From Qipengyuania gaetbuli (GTDB taxonomy: Bacteria; Pseudomonadota; Alphaproteobacteria; Sphingomonadales; Sphingomonadaceae), in contig NZ_WTYF01000004.1 in NCBI RefSeq assembly GCF_009827315.1, positions 62,001 through 126,000 of the forward strand: 64,000 bases of DNA, in the 5' to 3' direction. Below the pieces are notes generated by a model that was not told the DNA's origin, searched no databases, and was given only the letters and a program-made list of their open reading frames with translations. This document shows positions 34,040 through 44,645 of the stretch, in pieces (the stretch's first letter is position 1; each line of letters begins with the position of its first letter). A program made the position numbers and the translations under genes.

Positions 34040-35787
34040 CAGACAAGTGCCTTCGCTTCGTCGTCCATCGTGCCGCCCACCTGGTCGCCGTAGAGCAGCA
34101 TGTCTGTGTGCGCAGCTCCGCTCGGGATCATCGGGAAGCAGTTCGCTTCCTTCGCGACCTGGCAGTCGACTATTACCGGCCCGTCATGTGCGAGCATGGC
34201 CTCGATCCCCGCGTCGAGTTGGCCTTCATCCTCGATGCGGATACCCTTCCAGCCATAGGCCTCGGCCAGCTTCACGAAATCGGGAAGGCTGTCAGAATAG
34301 CTGTTCGAGTAGCGGCTCTCATAGGTCAGTTCCTGCCACTGGCGGACCATGCCCATGTATTCGTTGTTGAGGATGAAGACCTTGACGGGCAGGCGGAACT
34401 GGCTCGCCGTGCCGAGCTCCTGAATGTTCATCTGGATGCTCGCCTCGCCCGCGATGTCGATGACGAGGCTGTGGGGATTGCCCAGCTGTGCGCCGATTGC
34501 GGCAGGCAGGCCATAACCCATCGTGCCGAGCCCGCCGCTGGTGAGCCACTTGTTGGGACCGCGGAAACCGAAATACTGCGCCGCCCACATCTGGTGCTGG
34601 CCGACCTCGGTGGTGATGATCGGGTCGCGGTCCTTCGTCAGGGCGAACAGGCGCTCGATGCTCTTCTGCGGCATGATCGCGTCGCTTCGATCGGGATAAG
34701 CGAGGCAGTCGCGCGCCTTCCAGCCGAGGATGCGAGCCTGCCACTCGGACAAATCGTTCGGCTTGCGGCCGCCCCATGCCTGCAGCATCTGGTCGAGCAC
34801 ATGAGCGCAGTCGCCCACGATGCCGAGGTCGACGCGAACGATCTTGTTGATCTGCGCCCGGTCGATGTCGATGTGCACCTTCTTAGCCTGTGGGGCGAAG
34901 GCGTCGAGGCGGCCCGTGACGCGGTCGTCGAACCGCGCGCCGACGGCGATGATAAGGTCGGCCCGGTTCATCGCCATGTTGGCTTCATAGGTGCCGTGCA
35001 TGCCGAGCATGCCCAGCCAGTCGGGATGGTCGGCGGGAAAAGCCCCGAGGCCCATAAGCGTGCTGGTCACCGGCGCGCCGGTCGCGCGCTGCAGCTTGCG
35101 CAGCAGCTCGGTCGCGCGGGGACCTGCATTGATCACGCCGCCGCCGGTATAGAAGACGGGCCGCTGCGCTTCGGCCAGCATGGCGACCGCCTGCGCGATT
35201 TCGTCCTGCGAGCCTTCGATCTGCGGCTGGTAGCGATGCGAGGGCAGGGGCGCCTCGTCCTGATCGCCCCAGGATGCCAGCGCGATCTGCACGTCCTTGG
35301 GAATATCGACCACCACGGGGCCGGGGCGCCCAGTCGTCGCGATGCGGAAGGCTTCGTCGATCGTGGCGCGCAGGCGCTCCGGGTCCTTCACGAGGTAATT
35401 GTGCTTCGTGCAGTGGCGCGTCAGGCCGATCGTGTCGGCTTCCTGGAACGCGTCGGTCCCGATCAGCGCGGTCGGCACCTGGCCCGTGATGACCACCATG
35501 GGAATGGAATCGAGATAGGCGTCGGCGATACCGGTAACGGCATTGGTCGCACCCGGGCCGCTGGTGACGAGCACAACGCCGGGCTTGCCGGTCGACCGCG
35601 CATAGCCTTCCGCCGCATGGGCCGCGCCCGCTTCGTGACGGACGAGGATATGGCGAATGTCGTCATCGGCGAAGAGTTCGTCGTAGATCGGTAGCACCGC
35701 GCCGCCGGGATAGCCGAATACGAATTCGACACCCTGCCGCTTCAGGCATTCGATCAATATGGCAGCACCGCTGCGCTCTTCCGACAC
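34039..35787 (-). CDS. ilvB: Acetolactate synthase large (catalytic) subunit
   Basis: A 582-residue ThDP-dependent enzyme forming acetolactate or acetohydroxybutyrate. The catalytic Glu lies in [18 protein letters not shown] (about residue 51); FAD- and ThDP-binding regions include [10 protein letters not shown] and the [17 protein letters not shown]...NNEYMGMV metal/ThDP motif. The start is a GTG at 35787 with a strong GGAGG site. A 13-bp hairpin and a likely TTGACA promoter lie just upstream. Confidence 0.97.
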   Translation of the reverse strand: MSEERSGAAILIECLKRQGVEFVFGYPGGAVLPIYDELFADDDIRHILVRHEAGAAHAAEGYARSTGKPGVVLVTSGPGATNAVTGIADAYLDSIPMVVITGQVPTALIGTDAFQEADTIGLTRHCTKHNYLVKDPERLRATIDEAFRIATTGRPGPVVVDIPKDVQIALASWGDQDEAPLPSHRYQPQIEGSQDEIAQAVAMLAEAQRPVFYTGGGVINAGPRATELLRKLQRATGAPVTSTLMGLGAFPADHPDWLGMLGMHGTYEANMAMNRADLIIAVGARFDDRVTGRLDAFAPQAKKVHIDIDRAQINKIVRVDLGIVGDCAHVLDQMLQAWGGRKPNDLSEWQARILGWKARDCLAYPDRSDAIMPQKSIERLFALTKDRDPIITTEVGQHQMWAAQYFGFRGPNKWLTSGGLGTMGYGLPAAIGAQLGNPHSLVIDIAGEASIQMNIQELGTASQFRLPVKVFILNNEYMGMVRQWQELTYESRYSNSYSDSLPDFVKLAEAYGWKGIRIEDEGQLDAGIEAMLAHDGPVIVDCQVAKEANCFPMIPSGAAHTDMLLYGDQVGGTMDDEAKALV

Positions 35788-35813
35788 GTTTTCCTCCGTC
35801 TCAAAGTGACAAA

Positions 35814-35847
35814 TCGGCCCGGTGCTGGGGTCTTAGCACCGGGCCGA
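35814..35847 (-). terminator. 13-bp hairpin between miaA and ilvB (terminator or leader attenuator)
   Basis: Perfect 13-base arms (35814-35826 and 35835-35847, TCGGCCCGGTGCT type) flank an 8-base loop. A modest T-rich stretch (TTTGTCACTTT) follows on the minus strand. The hairpin ends 26 bases before the ilvB GTG. If the promoter at 35858-35886 is real, it would be the first element of the ilvB message. Confidence 0.55.
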
Positions 35848-35857
35848 CTGGACCTTC

Positions 35858-35886
35858 CGTATGAGAAACGAAAAGCGTGCTGTCAA
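35858..35886 (-). promoter_or_regulatory. Likely ilvB promoter
   Basis: A perfect TTGACA (35881-35886) lies 17 bases from CATACG (35858-35863) on the minus strand, overlapping the miaA stop codon. Predicted initiation is near 35851, immediately before the 13-bp hairpin. The -10 is weak. Confidence 0.45.
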
Positions 35887-36848
35887 CTCGATTTGCGCAA
35901 TAAAGATACAAAAATATCTTCAACCGAGATATTTTTGCAATCACTGCGCGGCCAGTTCCCCGGCGGTTGGTGCCGGAACCACGTATATTGCCGCTTTGCG
36001 TACTGGCGCGTGGCCGTCTGGCCAGCGACGATGGCTTGAGCCAGCGATAGATCGCCTTTGAGGGTGGCCGCGATTTCGCGCACGCCGATTGCTCTCATGA
36101 CCGGCAGGGCCGGGTCGAGATGGCGCGCCAGCAGCGCCTCGACTTCCTCGATGGCCCCTTGGTCCAGCATGATTTCGAACCGGCGGTCGCAGCGCTCGTA
36201 CAGCCAGTCGCGGTCCGGCAGGAGGATGAGCGGGTGCAGGTCGATATCTGCGCCGATCCCGCCTTCCTTGTGCTCCTGCCAATAGCTCAGCGGGTATCCG
36301 GAGGAGCGGACAACTTCGAGCGCTCTTGCGGTGCGCGCCGTATCGGCCGGGGCCAGGCGGGCTGCGGCCTCGGGATCCTCGAGTTCCAGAGCGGCGCGGG
36401 CATCCGCCTGCGACAGCGCACGCACCTCTTCGCGCACGGCCTGATCGATCTGCGGGATCGGTGCGATCCCTTCCAGCAGGGTTCGCATGTAAAGGCCGGT
36501 GCCGCCGCACAGGATCGGCACCGCACCTTCGGCATGAAGCGCCGCGATTTCGCGCTTCGCCGCCTCAGCCCAATCGGCTGCGGAGCAGGCCTGTGCGCCG
36601 TCCCAAGCGCCGAACAGGCGATGCTCGATACCGCCCATCTCCGCCTCGTCGGGCCGGGCCGAGAGGACGCGCAGGTCGGCATAGACCTGCGCACTGTCGG
36701 CATTGATCACCACGCCGCGCCGCCCGCCTGTTTCCAGCAGCCGTGCGAGTCGAACCGCGAGATCGCTCTTGCCGCTGGCGGTCGACCCTGCAATGAGCGC
36801 GACCGGCCGTCCGGCCCCGTTTGTTGCAGGAGATTGCGCAGTGCTCAT
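35883..36848 (-). CDS. miaA: tRNA dimethylallyltransferase MiaA
   Basis: A 321-residue enzyme adding dimethylallyl to A37 of UNN-decoding tRNAs. The P-loop [13 protein letters not shown] (about residues 21-33), [18 protein letters not shown] and [10 protein letters not shown] are characteristic, and TWFRHQPP near the C-terminus is a family signature. The start is taken as the ATG at 36848, which overlaps the divergent serB start by 8 bases; longer upstream frames lie antisense to serB. The last codons contain an AT-rich dyad (35908-35936). Confidence 0.93.
   Translation of the reverse strand: MSTAQSPATNGAGRPVALIAGSTASGKSDLAVRLARLLETGGRRGVVINADSAQVYADLRVLSARPDEAEMGGIEHRLFGAWDGAQACSAADWAEAAKREIAALHAEGAVPILCGGTGLYMRTLLEGIAPIPQIDQAVREEVRALSQADARAALELEDPEAAARLAPADTARTARALEVVRSSGYPLSYWQEHKEGGIGADIDLHPLILLPDRDWLYERCDRRFEIMLDQGAIEEVEALLARHLDPALPVMRAIGVREIAATLKGDLSLAQAIVAGQTATRQYAKRQYTWFRHQPPGNWPRSDCKNISVEDIFVSLLRKSS
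35908..35936. repeat. AT-rich inverted repeat in the 3' end of miaA
   Basis: CAAAAATATCT and AGATATTTTTG arms are perfect over 11 bases with a 7-base centre. Its low GC stands out from the surroundings. It lies about 22 bases upstream of the ilvB -35, where a regulator site would be expected, but it is also inside miaA coding sequence. Confidence 0.5.
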
Positions 36849-37725
36849 CGCCCGGCTGATAGCAGAGGAAGAGGGACTGGAAACCCGCCTCGATTCCGCA
36901 GGCGCCGCACTCGAATCCGCCGGCACGCCGATCGCCGCGGCGGGCATGCTGGAATTCTGCGGCAACGTCCTCGAACTGACCATGCCGCGCGGCGATGCGC
37001 TCGAGGTGGCCGACATCCTTGGCGAGCATTTCGGAGATTGCGACATGCTGGTCGCAAGGGACGAGATTGCCGTGCCCCGCCTGTTCGTCTCCGACATGGA
37101 TTCGACCATGATCGGGCAGGAATGCATCGACGAACTGGCTGACTACGCGGGGATCAAGGACCGCGTCGCCGACATTACCGAGCGTGCAATGCGCGGCGAA
37201 CTCGATTTCGAGGCTGCGCTGCGCGAGCGCGTGGGCCTGCTCGAAGGGCTGGCCGAAGCGGCCATCGAACAGTGCCTCGATGAGCGCATCCGCCCGGTTC
37301 CGGGTGCGCGCACGCTCGTCCAGACGCTGAAGGCGCATGGCTGCCGCACGGTCCTCGTCACCGGCGGCTTCCACCATTTTGCCGATCCGGTTGCAGAGCA
37401 GCTCGGCTTCGAGCGGGTCGTCGGCAACCGGCTCGCCGTGGGCGAGGGCAGGCTGACCGGCGGTCTTGCCGGTCCGGTCAGCGATGCCTCGACCAAGCTG
37501 GCGACGCTGGAGGAGGAGCGCGCTGCCCTGGGCGATGGAGCCCGCGTCCTCGCCTCGGGCGACGGGGCGAACGATATCCCGATGATCGGCGCGGCCGATT
37601 ACGGTTTCGCCTATCGCGCCAAGCCCAAGGCCCGCGCTGCTGCAAACGGCCGGGTCTCGAGCGAGGACCTGACGGTCATCCTGTCGCTCCTCGGCATCGG
37701 CCGCGAGGACTGGACGCAGGGCTAA
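36841..37725 (+). CDS. serB: Phosphoserine phosphatase SerB
   Basis: A 294-residue HAD-family enzyme making serine from phosphoserine. The N-terminal third is the ACT-like SerB extension; the HAD nucleophile motif is [14 protein letters not shown] (about residue 85), with [10 protein letters not shown] (motif II) and [10 protein letters not shown] (motif IV). The start is a GTG at 36841 with AGGAG eight bases upstream; its ribosome site lies inside the first codons of the opposite-strand miaA. Confidence 0.94.
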   Translation: MLIARLIAEEEGLETRLDSAGAALESAGTPIAAAGMLEFCGNVLELTMPRGDALEVADILGEHFGDCDMLVARDEIAVPRLFVSDMDSTMIGQECIDELADYAGIKDRVADITERAMRGELDFEAALRERVGLLEGLAEAAIEQCLDERIRPVPGARTLVQTLKAHGCRTVLVTGGFHHFADPVAEQLGFERVVGNRLAVGEGRLTGGLAGPVSDASTKLATLEEERAALGDGARVLASGDGANDIPMIGAADYGFAYRAKPKARAAANGRVSSEDLTVILSLLGIGREDWTQG

Positions 37726-37781
37726 GTGTCCGTGGAATGACGGTAACGTCCAATCGGACATAGCCCATTTGCACTATCCTC

Positions 37782-37811
37782 CTGCTTCGACATTTGCCGA
37801 ATACGAAGCAG
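37782..37811 (+). other. Hairpin next to the ribosome site of the first Coq4-like gene
   Basis: CTGCTTCG (37782-37789) and CGAAGCAG (37804-37811) are perfect complements with a 14-base loop. The 3' arm ends one base before the AGGA ribosome site (37813-37816), so the stem could influence access. No function is established. Confidence 0.3.
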
Positions 37812-37820
37812 CAGGAACCG

Positions 37821-38621
37821 ATGACTTCCATCACGCCGATGGCCGATTACGCGCCCGATGGAACCCCGTTCCGGCATCCCGAACGCCCAGAGCAGAAACG
37901 CAGCCTGCGCCGCGCTTTCAGGCACTATCGCGAATTATTGCGGGACAAGGAGGAGACCTCCCACGTCTTCCATATCTTCGATGCCCTGCCGTCACGCCAT
38001 ACGGAGCGGCTGGCTCGCAAGCTGACGCTGAGCGACCACGGGGAGATGCTGCGCCGCAAGGAGCCCTATCTCCCAGAAATCCTCGACGACCATGATGCGC
38101 TGCGGCGCCTGCCCAAGGGCAGCGTGGCTCATGCCTATTGCGATTTCATGCAGGGGCAGAAGCTGTCGGCGCAAGGTCTGGCGGACCAACAGAAGAGGAT
38201 GGGCAGGCCACGCTATGGCGACTTGCTCGAATGGTTCGGCTGGCGTCAGCGCGACACGCATGATTTGCTCCATGTCCTTACCGGTTATGGGCGCGATGCG
38301 CTGGGCGAAGCCTGCGTGCTATTGTTCACGCATGGGCACGCGCCCAACCACGCCAACCTGCTGCTGGGCTATAGCGGCGGGTTCAGGATCAGGCGCAAGG
38401 TGAAGACGTCAGCCCCGGTTTTCGACGCGGTTCGTGAAGCACACAGGATCGGCAAGGATTGCGACGGCCTGATTGCCCACCCGGTGAGCGAGGTCCTGAT
38501 GATGGACCTTGAAAAAGCGCGGGAGCGTTTCGGCTTCCAGCGCCCCGATGCCTATCACCGCTGCCATGAGGTCTGGCACCGCGAGGGGCACGACTCGCGC
38601 GAAATGCTGCGGGCAGCCTAG
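37821..38621 (+). CDS. Coq4-family protein, paralogue 1
   Basis: A 266-residue protein of the Coq4 family, involved in ubiquinone synthesis in eukaryotes and bacteria. The metal motif HDxxHx11E is intact: His147, Asp148, His151 and Glu163 in THDLLHVLTGYGRDALGEA. The ATG at 37821 follows AGGA by 4-5 bases; an earlier in-frame ATG lacks a ribosome site. A paralogue lies at 39391. It is convergent with the nitroreductase gene, with one base between stops. Confidence 0.82.
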   Translation: MTSITPMADYAPDGTPFRHPERPEQKRSLRRAFRHYRELLRDKEETSHVFHIFDALPSRHTERLARKLTLSDHGEMLRRKEPYLPEILDDHDALRRLPKGSVAHAYCDFMQGQKLSAQGLADQQKRMGRPRYGDLLEWFGWRQRDTHDLLHVLTGYGRDALGEACVLLFTHGHAPNHANLLLGYSGGFRIRRKVKTSAPVFDAVREAHRIGKDCDGLIAHPVSEVLMMDLEKARERFGFQRPDAYHRCHEVWHREGHDSREMLRAA

Positions 38622-38622
38622 C

Positions 38623-39294
38623 TCACAGCCAGCTGGCGATCTGCGCCAGCGGCTTCTTGTCCAGTGCGTGGCGCGGTACGGTTGCGCCTTCTGCGGGCAG
38701 GCCGGCGACCACCACCATCAGCGGCTTTTCATGTTCGGGCCGGCCGCAGATTTCGCGCAGGAACCCCATGGGCGAGGGCGTGTGGGTCAGCGTGGCGAGC
38801 CCTGCCTCGTGCAGCGTCGCGATCAGCATGCCGCAGGCAATGCCCACGCTTTCGGTGACGTAATAGTTCTGCGTCTTCCCGTCTTCCGCGATACCGCCCT
38901 TGCGCTGGGCGAATACCACGATGAGCCAAGGGGCGGTCTCCAGGAAAGGCTTGTCCGCATCGGTACCCAGCGGGGCCAGCGCATCGAGCCATTCGGCGCT
39001 GGCCTTGCCGGCGTAGAATGCGCGCTCTTCCGCCTCTGCTGCTTCGCGAATGGCGCGTTTCTTGTCGGGCGAGGACACGACGGCAAAATGCCACGGCTGG
39101 TGGTTCGCGCCATTGGGCGCGGTGCCTGCAGTCTCGATCGCAGCCTCGATCACTTCGCGCGGGACCGGCCGGTCGGAGAAATAGCGGCAGGTTCGCCGCT
39201 CCTTCAGCCTGTCCCGCATGGCCCGTGCGCGGGAGATGCGGTCCTCGTCAGCGAGGTCCGGCAGGTCGTAAGCGATGCTCTCGTGGTCTTGCAT
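38623..39294 (-). CDS. Iodotyrosine-deiodinase-like nitroreductase
   Basis: A 223-residue FMN-dependent nitroreductase-fold protein. [20 protein letters not shown] and [13 protein letters not shown] bind FMN. The helix-lid region matches iodotyrosine deiodinases: Glu90, Tyr94 and Lys115 occupy the positions of the E/Y/K triad that grips the halotyrosine zwitterion, in [20 protein letters not shown] and DKPFLE. Substrate here is unproven. The ATG at 39294 is chosen because GGAGG precedes it. It lies between two Coq4-family genes and is divergent from the second. Confidence 0.8.
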   Translation of the reverse strand: MQDHESIAYDLPDLADEDRISRARAMRDRLKERRTCRYFSDRPVPREVIEAAIETAGTAPNGANHQPWHFAVVSSPDKKRAIREAAEAEERAFYAGKASAEWLDALAPLGTDADKPFLETAPWLIVVFAQRKGGIAEDGKTQNYYVTESVGIACGMLIATLHEAGLATLTHTPSPMGFLREICGRPEHEKPLMVVVAGLPAEGATVPRHALDKKPLAQIASWL

Positions 39295-39347
39295 GTCCCC
39301 TCCTATCGGCAATTCGCGGGGCGGAGGGAACCCGTTACATGGACAGA

Positions 39348-39369
39348 CAATTTACACTGTTGTAAGTTG
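39348..39369. promoter_or_regulatory. 22-bp operator-like dyad between the deiodinase-like and Coq4-like genes
   Basis: CAAnTTACA and TGTAAnTTG arms flank four bases (CTGT). It lies 54 bases upstream of the nitroreductase ATG and 22 bases upstream of the Coq4-like ATG, so one regulator could control both. The TTACA-N4-TGTAA core is typical of MarR, HxlR or GntR-type sites; no such regulator gene is adjacent. Confidence 0.42.
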
Positions 39370-39390
39370 CGCGCTGCAATGGAGCTTCGC

Positions 39391-40182
39391 ATGGCACTTA
39401 TCGAACGTCCGCTTGTCCATCCCGACCGCAAGACCAGCCGCATCCGGCCGCTCAAGGCCTGGCGCCATTTCCGCAAGTTGGTCGCGGACAAGGAAGACAC
39501 TGCGCAGGTGTTCCACATCATCGAATCGCTGAAGGGCAAGCGCAGCCACCGGCAGGCGTGGGACTTCATCGCCTCGGAAGAGGGCCAGCGTTTCCTCGCG
39601 GACGAAACCGACATTCCTGCCATGCTGGACGACCATTCGCGCTGGGCCGATTGCGGCCCAGAAACCGTGGCGGCGCATTATATCGCCTTCATGAAGCGCG
39701 AAGGCCTCTCGGCCGCCGGACTGGTTGCCGAATCGCACAAGTTCCTACCGCCCGAAAAGCGCTACGACGACCTGACGGAATGGTATTTCAGCCGACTTCG
39801 CGACACGCACGACCTGTTCCACGTCCTGACCGGATACGGACGCGATGCGCTGGGCGAGGCGGCGCTGCTAGGCTTCAGCTACGAACAGAACCACAACCGC
39901 GGCATCCTCTTCATCGCCTATGCCGGCGCGCGCGAGATCAAGAAATCGACCGGCACGGCTGCACCGTTGTTCGACGCCATTCGCGAAGGACGCGAACTCG
40001 GGCGAAATGCCGCCAAGCTGGCGCACATGGATGTCGCCAGCGTGATGCGCGAAGACATTGCCGAAGCCCGTCGCCGCCTCAATGTCGGCAAGCCGGAAAC
40101 CTATTTCCGTTGTCTCGAGATCATGCGGTCCGAAGGGCTCACGGAAGAGGACTATATGCCTCCGCAGGCGCAGGCCGCCTGA
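39391..40182 (+). CDS. Coq4-family protein, paralogue 2
   Basis: A 263-residue second Coq4-family protein. HDxxHx11E is intact (His140, Asp141, His144, Glu156) in THDLFHVLTGYGRDALGEA, nearly identical to paralogue 1, while the rest has diverged. In Coq4 this motif binds a metal, and the protein has been linked to C1 decarboxylation of ubiquinone precursors. The ATG at 39391 is chosen because GGAG lies six bases upstream; an ATG at 39379 is in frame. It is convergent with the DUF3052 gene three bases on. Confidence 0.85.
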   Translation: MALIERPLVHPDRKTSRIRPLKAWRHFRKLVADKEDTAQVFHIIESLKGKRSHRQAWDFIASEEGQRFLADETDIPAMLDDHSRWADCGPETVAAHYIAFMKREGLSAAGLVAESHKFLPPEKRYDDLTEWYFSRLRDTHDLFHVLTGYGRDALGEAALLGFSYEQNHNRGILFIAYAGAREIKKSTGTAAPLFDAIREGRELGRNAAKLAHMDVASVMREDIAEARRRLNVGKPETYFRCLEIMRSEGLTEEDYMPPQAQAA

Positions 40183-40185
40183 CCT

Positions 40186-40593
40186 TCAGCGCAGTTCCTT
40201 GCGGATCACCAATTTGAGGCCCGACCAGGTCTCGTCCACCGCGCACACCTTGGTATCGACGAGGCCCATCGGCAGGCACACCTCGCGAATGGTGTCCTCG
40301 GTGATGTCGGTCGCCACTCCGGACGCCTTCTTGGGCCAGCTCACCCAGATGTGACCGTCGCTGGCGATAGTGTCGCGCAGCACCGTGAGCTTCTCTTCCA
40401 TTGCCGCGCATTCGGTCACGAAAATGTGCGCCGCGTCGGGATTATCCTCAGGGCCAGCCGCGAAACTCAGTTCGAGCGCATATTCGTCGATTTCGTCGAT
40501 CACGTGTTCGGGCATGTTGTCGAACCAGACCCGCTGGCCGTCACGCAAGTTGAGCTTCTTTGCCAGCGGCGTTCCGGAATAGGCTGAATTCAT
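40186..40593 (-). CDS. DUF3052-family protein
   Basis: A 135-residue soluble protein with the DUF3052 layout: SAYSGTPLAKKLNLRDGQRV at the N-terminus, an acidic middle, and GHIWVSWPKKASGVATDITED near 85-105. Function is unknown. The ATG at 40593 has GGAG eight bases upstream. It begins 1 base after the stop of the membrane-protein gene upstream, so the pair is probably one transcript. Confidence 0.82.
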   Translation of the reverse strand: MNSAYSGTPLAKKLNLRDGQRVWFDNMPEHVIDEIDEYALELSFAAGPEDNPDAAHIFVTECAAMEEKLTVLRDTIASDGHIWVSWPKKASGVATDITEDTIREVCLPMGLVDTKVCAVDETWSGLKLVIRKELR

Positions 40594-40594
40594 A

Positions 40595-43172
<2,578 letters not shown>

Positions 43173-43229
43173 GGCGCGCGCCTTACGGGCACGCGCGCGC
43201 GGGCGCAATATGCGGTGCTGCGCTTTTCC

Positions 43230-43910
43230 CTACAGCGGCGGGCTGGCGCGGTTCAATCCGACCTCGTTGCGGTGCCAGCGCGTGCTGCCGACCCATGATG
43301 CGACGAGGGTCAGTATCCCGAAGGCGACGAGGCCCGTGACGAGGAAGGGGAAGCCCACGGTTTCCGGCTCCGGCCCGAACCAGTTGACGGCCTGGAACAG
43401 CAGCAAGGTGCCCAGCAGGATCAGCGGGGGAACCACCGGCCCCTTGGTCCGGCGCACGTACCACCAGAAGCACAGGCCCACGAGCGCCAGTTCCACCAGC
43501 ATCGCAGCCAGCGGATAGTTCCACAGGCCGAGGCCGTGACGGTCGGGGCCGCCGGCAAGCGTCAGGTCGGGGCGGTGCGAGACCCAGTCGAGCACCCAGT
43601 GCGACATGACGACGATGGCCGCCCAGGTCGCCGCAATGGCGTTTCGCAGCACGACGCCGACCACGATCGCAAAGCCGAGCGCGAATCCCGCCGTGCCGAC
43701 CAGCGAATGGGTTATCGGGTAATCGTAGAAATCGAGCGGGTTCATCGCCGTGATACCGGGCGTCAGGCGCAAATGCTCCAGCCCGCCCATCGCGAACAGG
43801 AAAAAGGCCCAGTCGGTCAGCTGCGCGGCGATGAACAGTGTGCCCAGCTTGGGCGCCTCGTCGGTGATGGCGCGCGCGGCAAAGGCCGGGGCGAAGTGGG
43901 CGATGAACAT
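43230..43910 (-). CDS. Multi-pass membrane protein, YdjM-like
   Basis: A 226-residue inner-membrane protein with about six hydrophobic segments. MFIAHFAPAFAARAITDEAP and, further on, THSLVGT and SHWVLDWVSHRPDL (about 118-131) carry His/Asp residues like those of the LexA-regulated YdjM metal-dependent hydrolase family. Function is unknown. The ATG at 43910 is used; a longer frame overlaps the next gene in another frame. It is paired with the DUF2177 gene 16 bases upstream. Confidence 0.72.
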   Translation of the reverse strand: MFIAHFAPAFAARAITDEAPKLGTLFIAAQLTDWAFFLFAMGGLEHLRLTPGITAMNPLDFYDYPITHSLVGTAGFALGFAIVVGVVLRNAIAATWAAIVVMSHWVLDWVSHRPDLTLAGGPDRHGLGLWNYPLAAMLVELALVGLCFWWYVRRTKGPVVPPLILLGTLLLFQAVNWFGPEPETVGFPFLVTGLVAFGILTLVASWVGSTRWHRNEVGLNRASPPL

Positions 43911-43926
43911 GTCTTTGCGGTTCCGG

Positions 43927-44322
43927 TCAGGCGAGCCGCTGGGCGGCGAAGGTCGCGACCGATGCAGCGACGCAGGTGGCGAAAGCGCCCCAGATGATGT
44001 CCGCGACCGTGACCGTTGTCGACCACTGGCGCAGCGTTGCCTGATTGGTGAGGTCATAGGTCGCATAGCAGATCGCCCCGAGCAGCGCCCCGTTGAGCGC
44101 GGCCTGTCCGATGCCGCCTGCAAGGCCCGGCCGCACGGCGAACCAGACGATTGCAGCGATATAGGCGGTGTAGAACACCAGCGCCGGCCCCATGCGGAAG
44201 CTGTCGGCCAGTATGTCGCCGAGGCGGGGGCGATAGAAATTGTCGCCGGCCCAGCCCAGCCAGATGGCATCAAGCGCGCCAAAGGCCAGCGCCGCAGCGA
44301 TGAAGGCGACAATCCACGTCAT
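43927..44322 (-). CDS. DUF2177-family membrane protein
   Basis: A 131-residue protein with four predicted membrane helices. FGALDAIWLGWAGDNFY (about 14-30) and ALLGAICYATYDLTNQATLRQW (about 80-101) are DUF2177 hallmarks. Function is unknown. It is divergent from xseB and upstream of the YdjM-like protein on the same strand. Confidence 0.88.
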   Translation of the reverse strand: MTWIVAFIAAALAFGALDAIWLGWAGDNFYRPRLGDILADSFRMGPALVFYTAYIAAIVWFAVRPGLAGGIGQAALNGALLGAICYATYDLTNQATLRQWSTTVTVADIIWGAFATCVAASVATFAAQRLA

Positions 44323-44387
44323 ATCTGCTCCCCTGTTTTGCCATCTTCTTGACCGCGCGCCCGTGCCCCGTCAATGCTCCGCCGCAT

Positions 44388-44642
44388 ATGACAGAGGGTC
44401 AAGACAAGCCGATTGGCGAAATGAGCTTCGAGGAAGCGCTACGCGCGCTCGAGGGGGTCGTGCGCAGCCTGGAAAGCGGCGAGGTTCCGCTCGATGAAAG
44501 CATCGCGCTTTACGAACGGGGCGAAGCGCTTCGCAAGGCGTGCCAGGCGCGGCTCGACGCGGCGCAGGCGCGGATCGAAAAGATCGTGCAAGGCGGCGAC
44601 GGCTCGCCTTCGGGAACTGTCCCGTTCGATGCGGAAAGCTGA
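44388..44642 (+). CDS. xseB: Exodeoxyribonuclease VII small subunit
   Basis: An 84-residue XseB with the family core MSFEEALRALEGVVRSLESG and PLDESIALYERGEAL; a coiled coil binds XseA. The ATG at 44388 is preferred to one 13 codons upstream. It lies three bases before the prenyl synthase gene, the common xseB-ispA pairing. Confidence 0.95.
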   Translation: MTEGQDKPIGEMSFEEALRALEGVVRSLESGEVPLDESIALYERGEALRKACQARLDAAQARIEKIVQGGDGSPSGTVPFDAES

Positions 44643-44645
44643 GGC

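Noticed and set aside
34108..35694. 528-codon ORF antisense to ilvB
   Set aside because: Shadow of ilvB; no domain pattern and no ribosome site at its start.
35883..37127. Long N-terminal extension of MiaA
   Set aside because: The extra 93 codons are antisense to serB and Ser/Pro/Ala-rich without family similarity.
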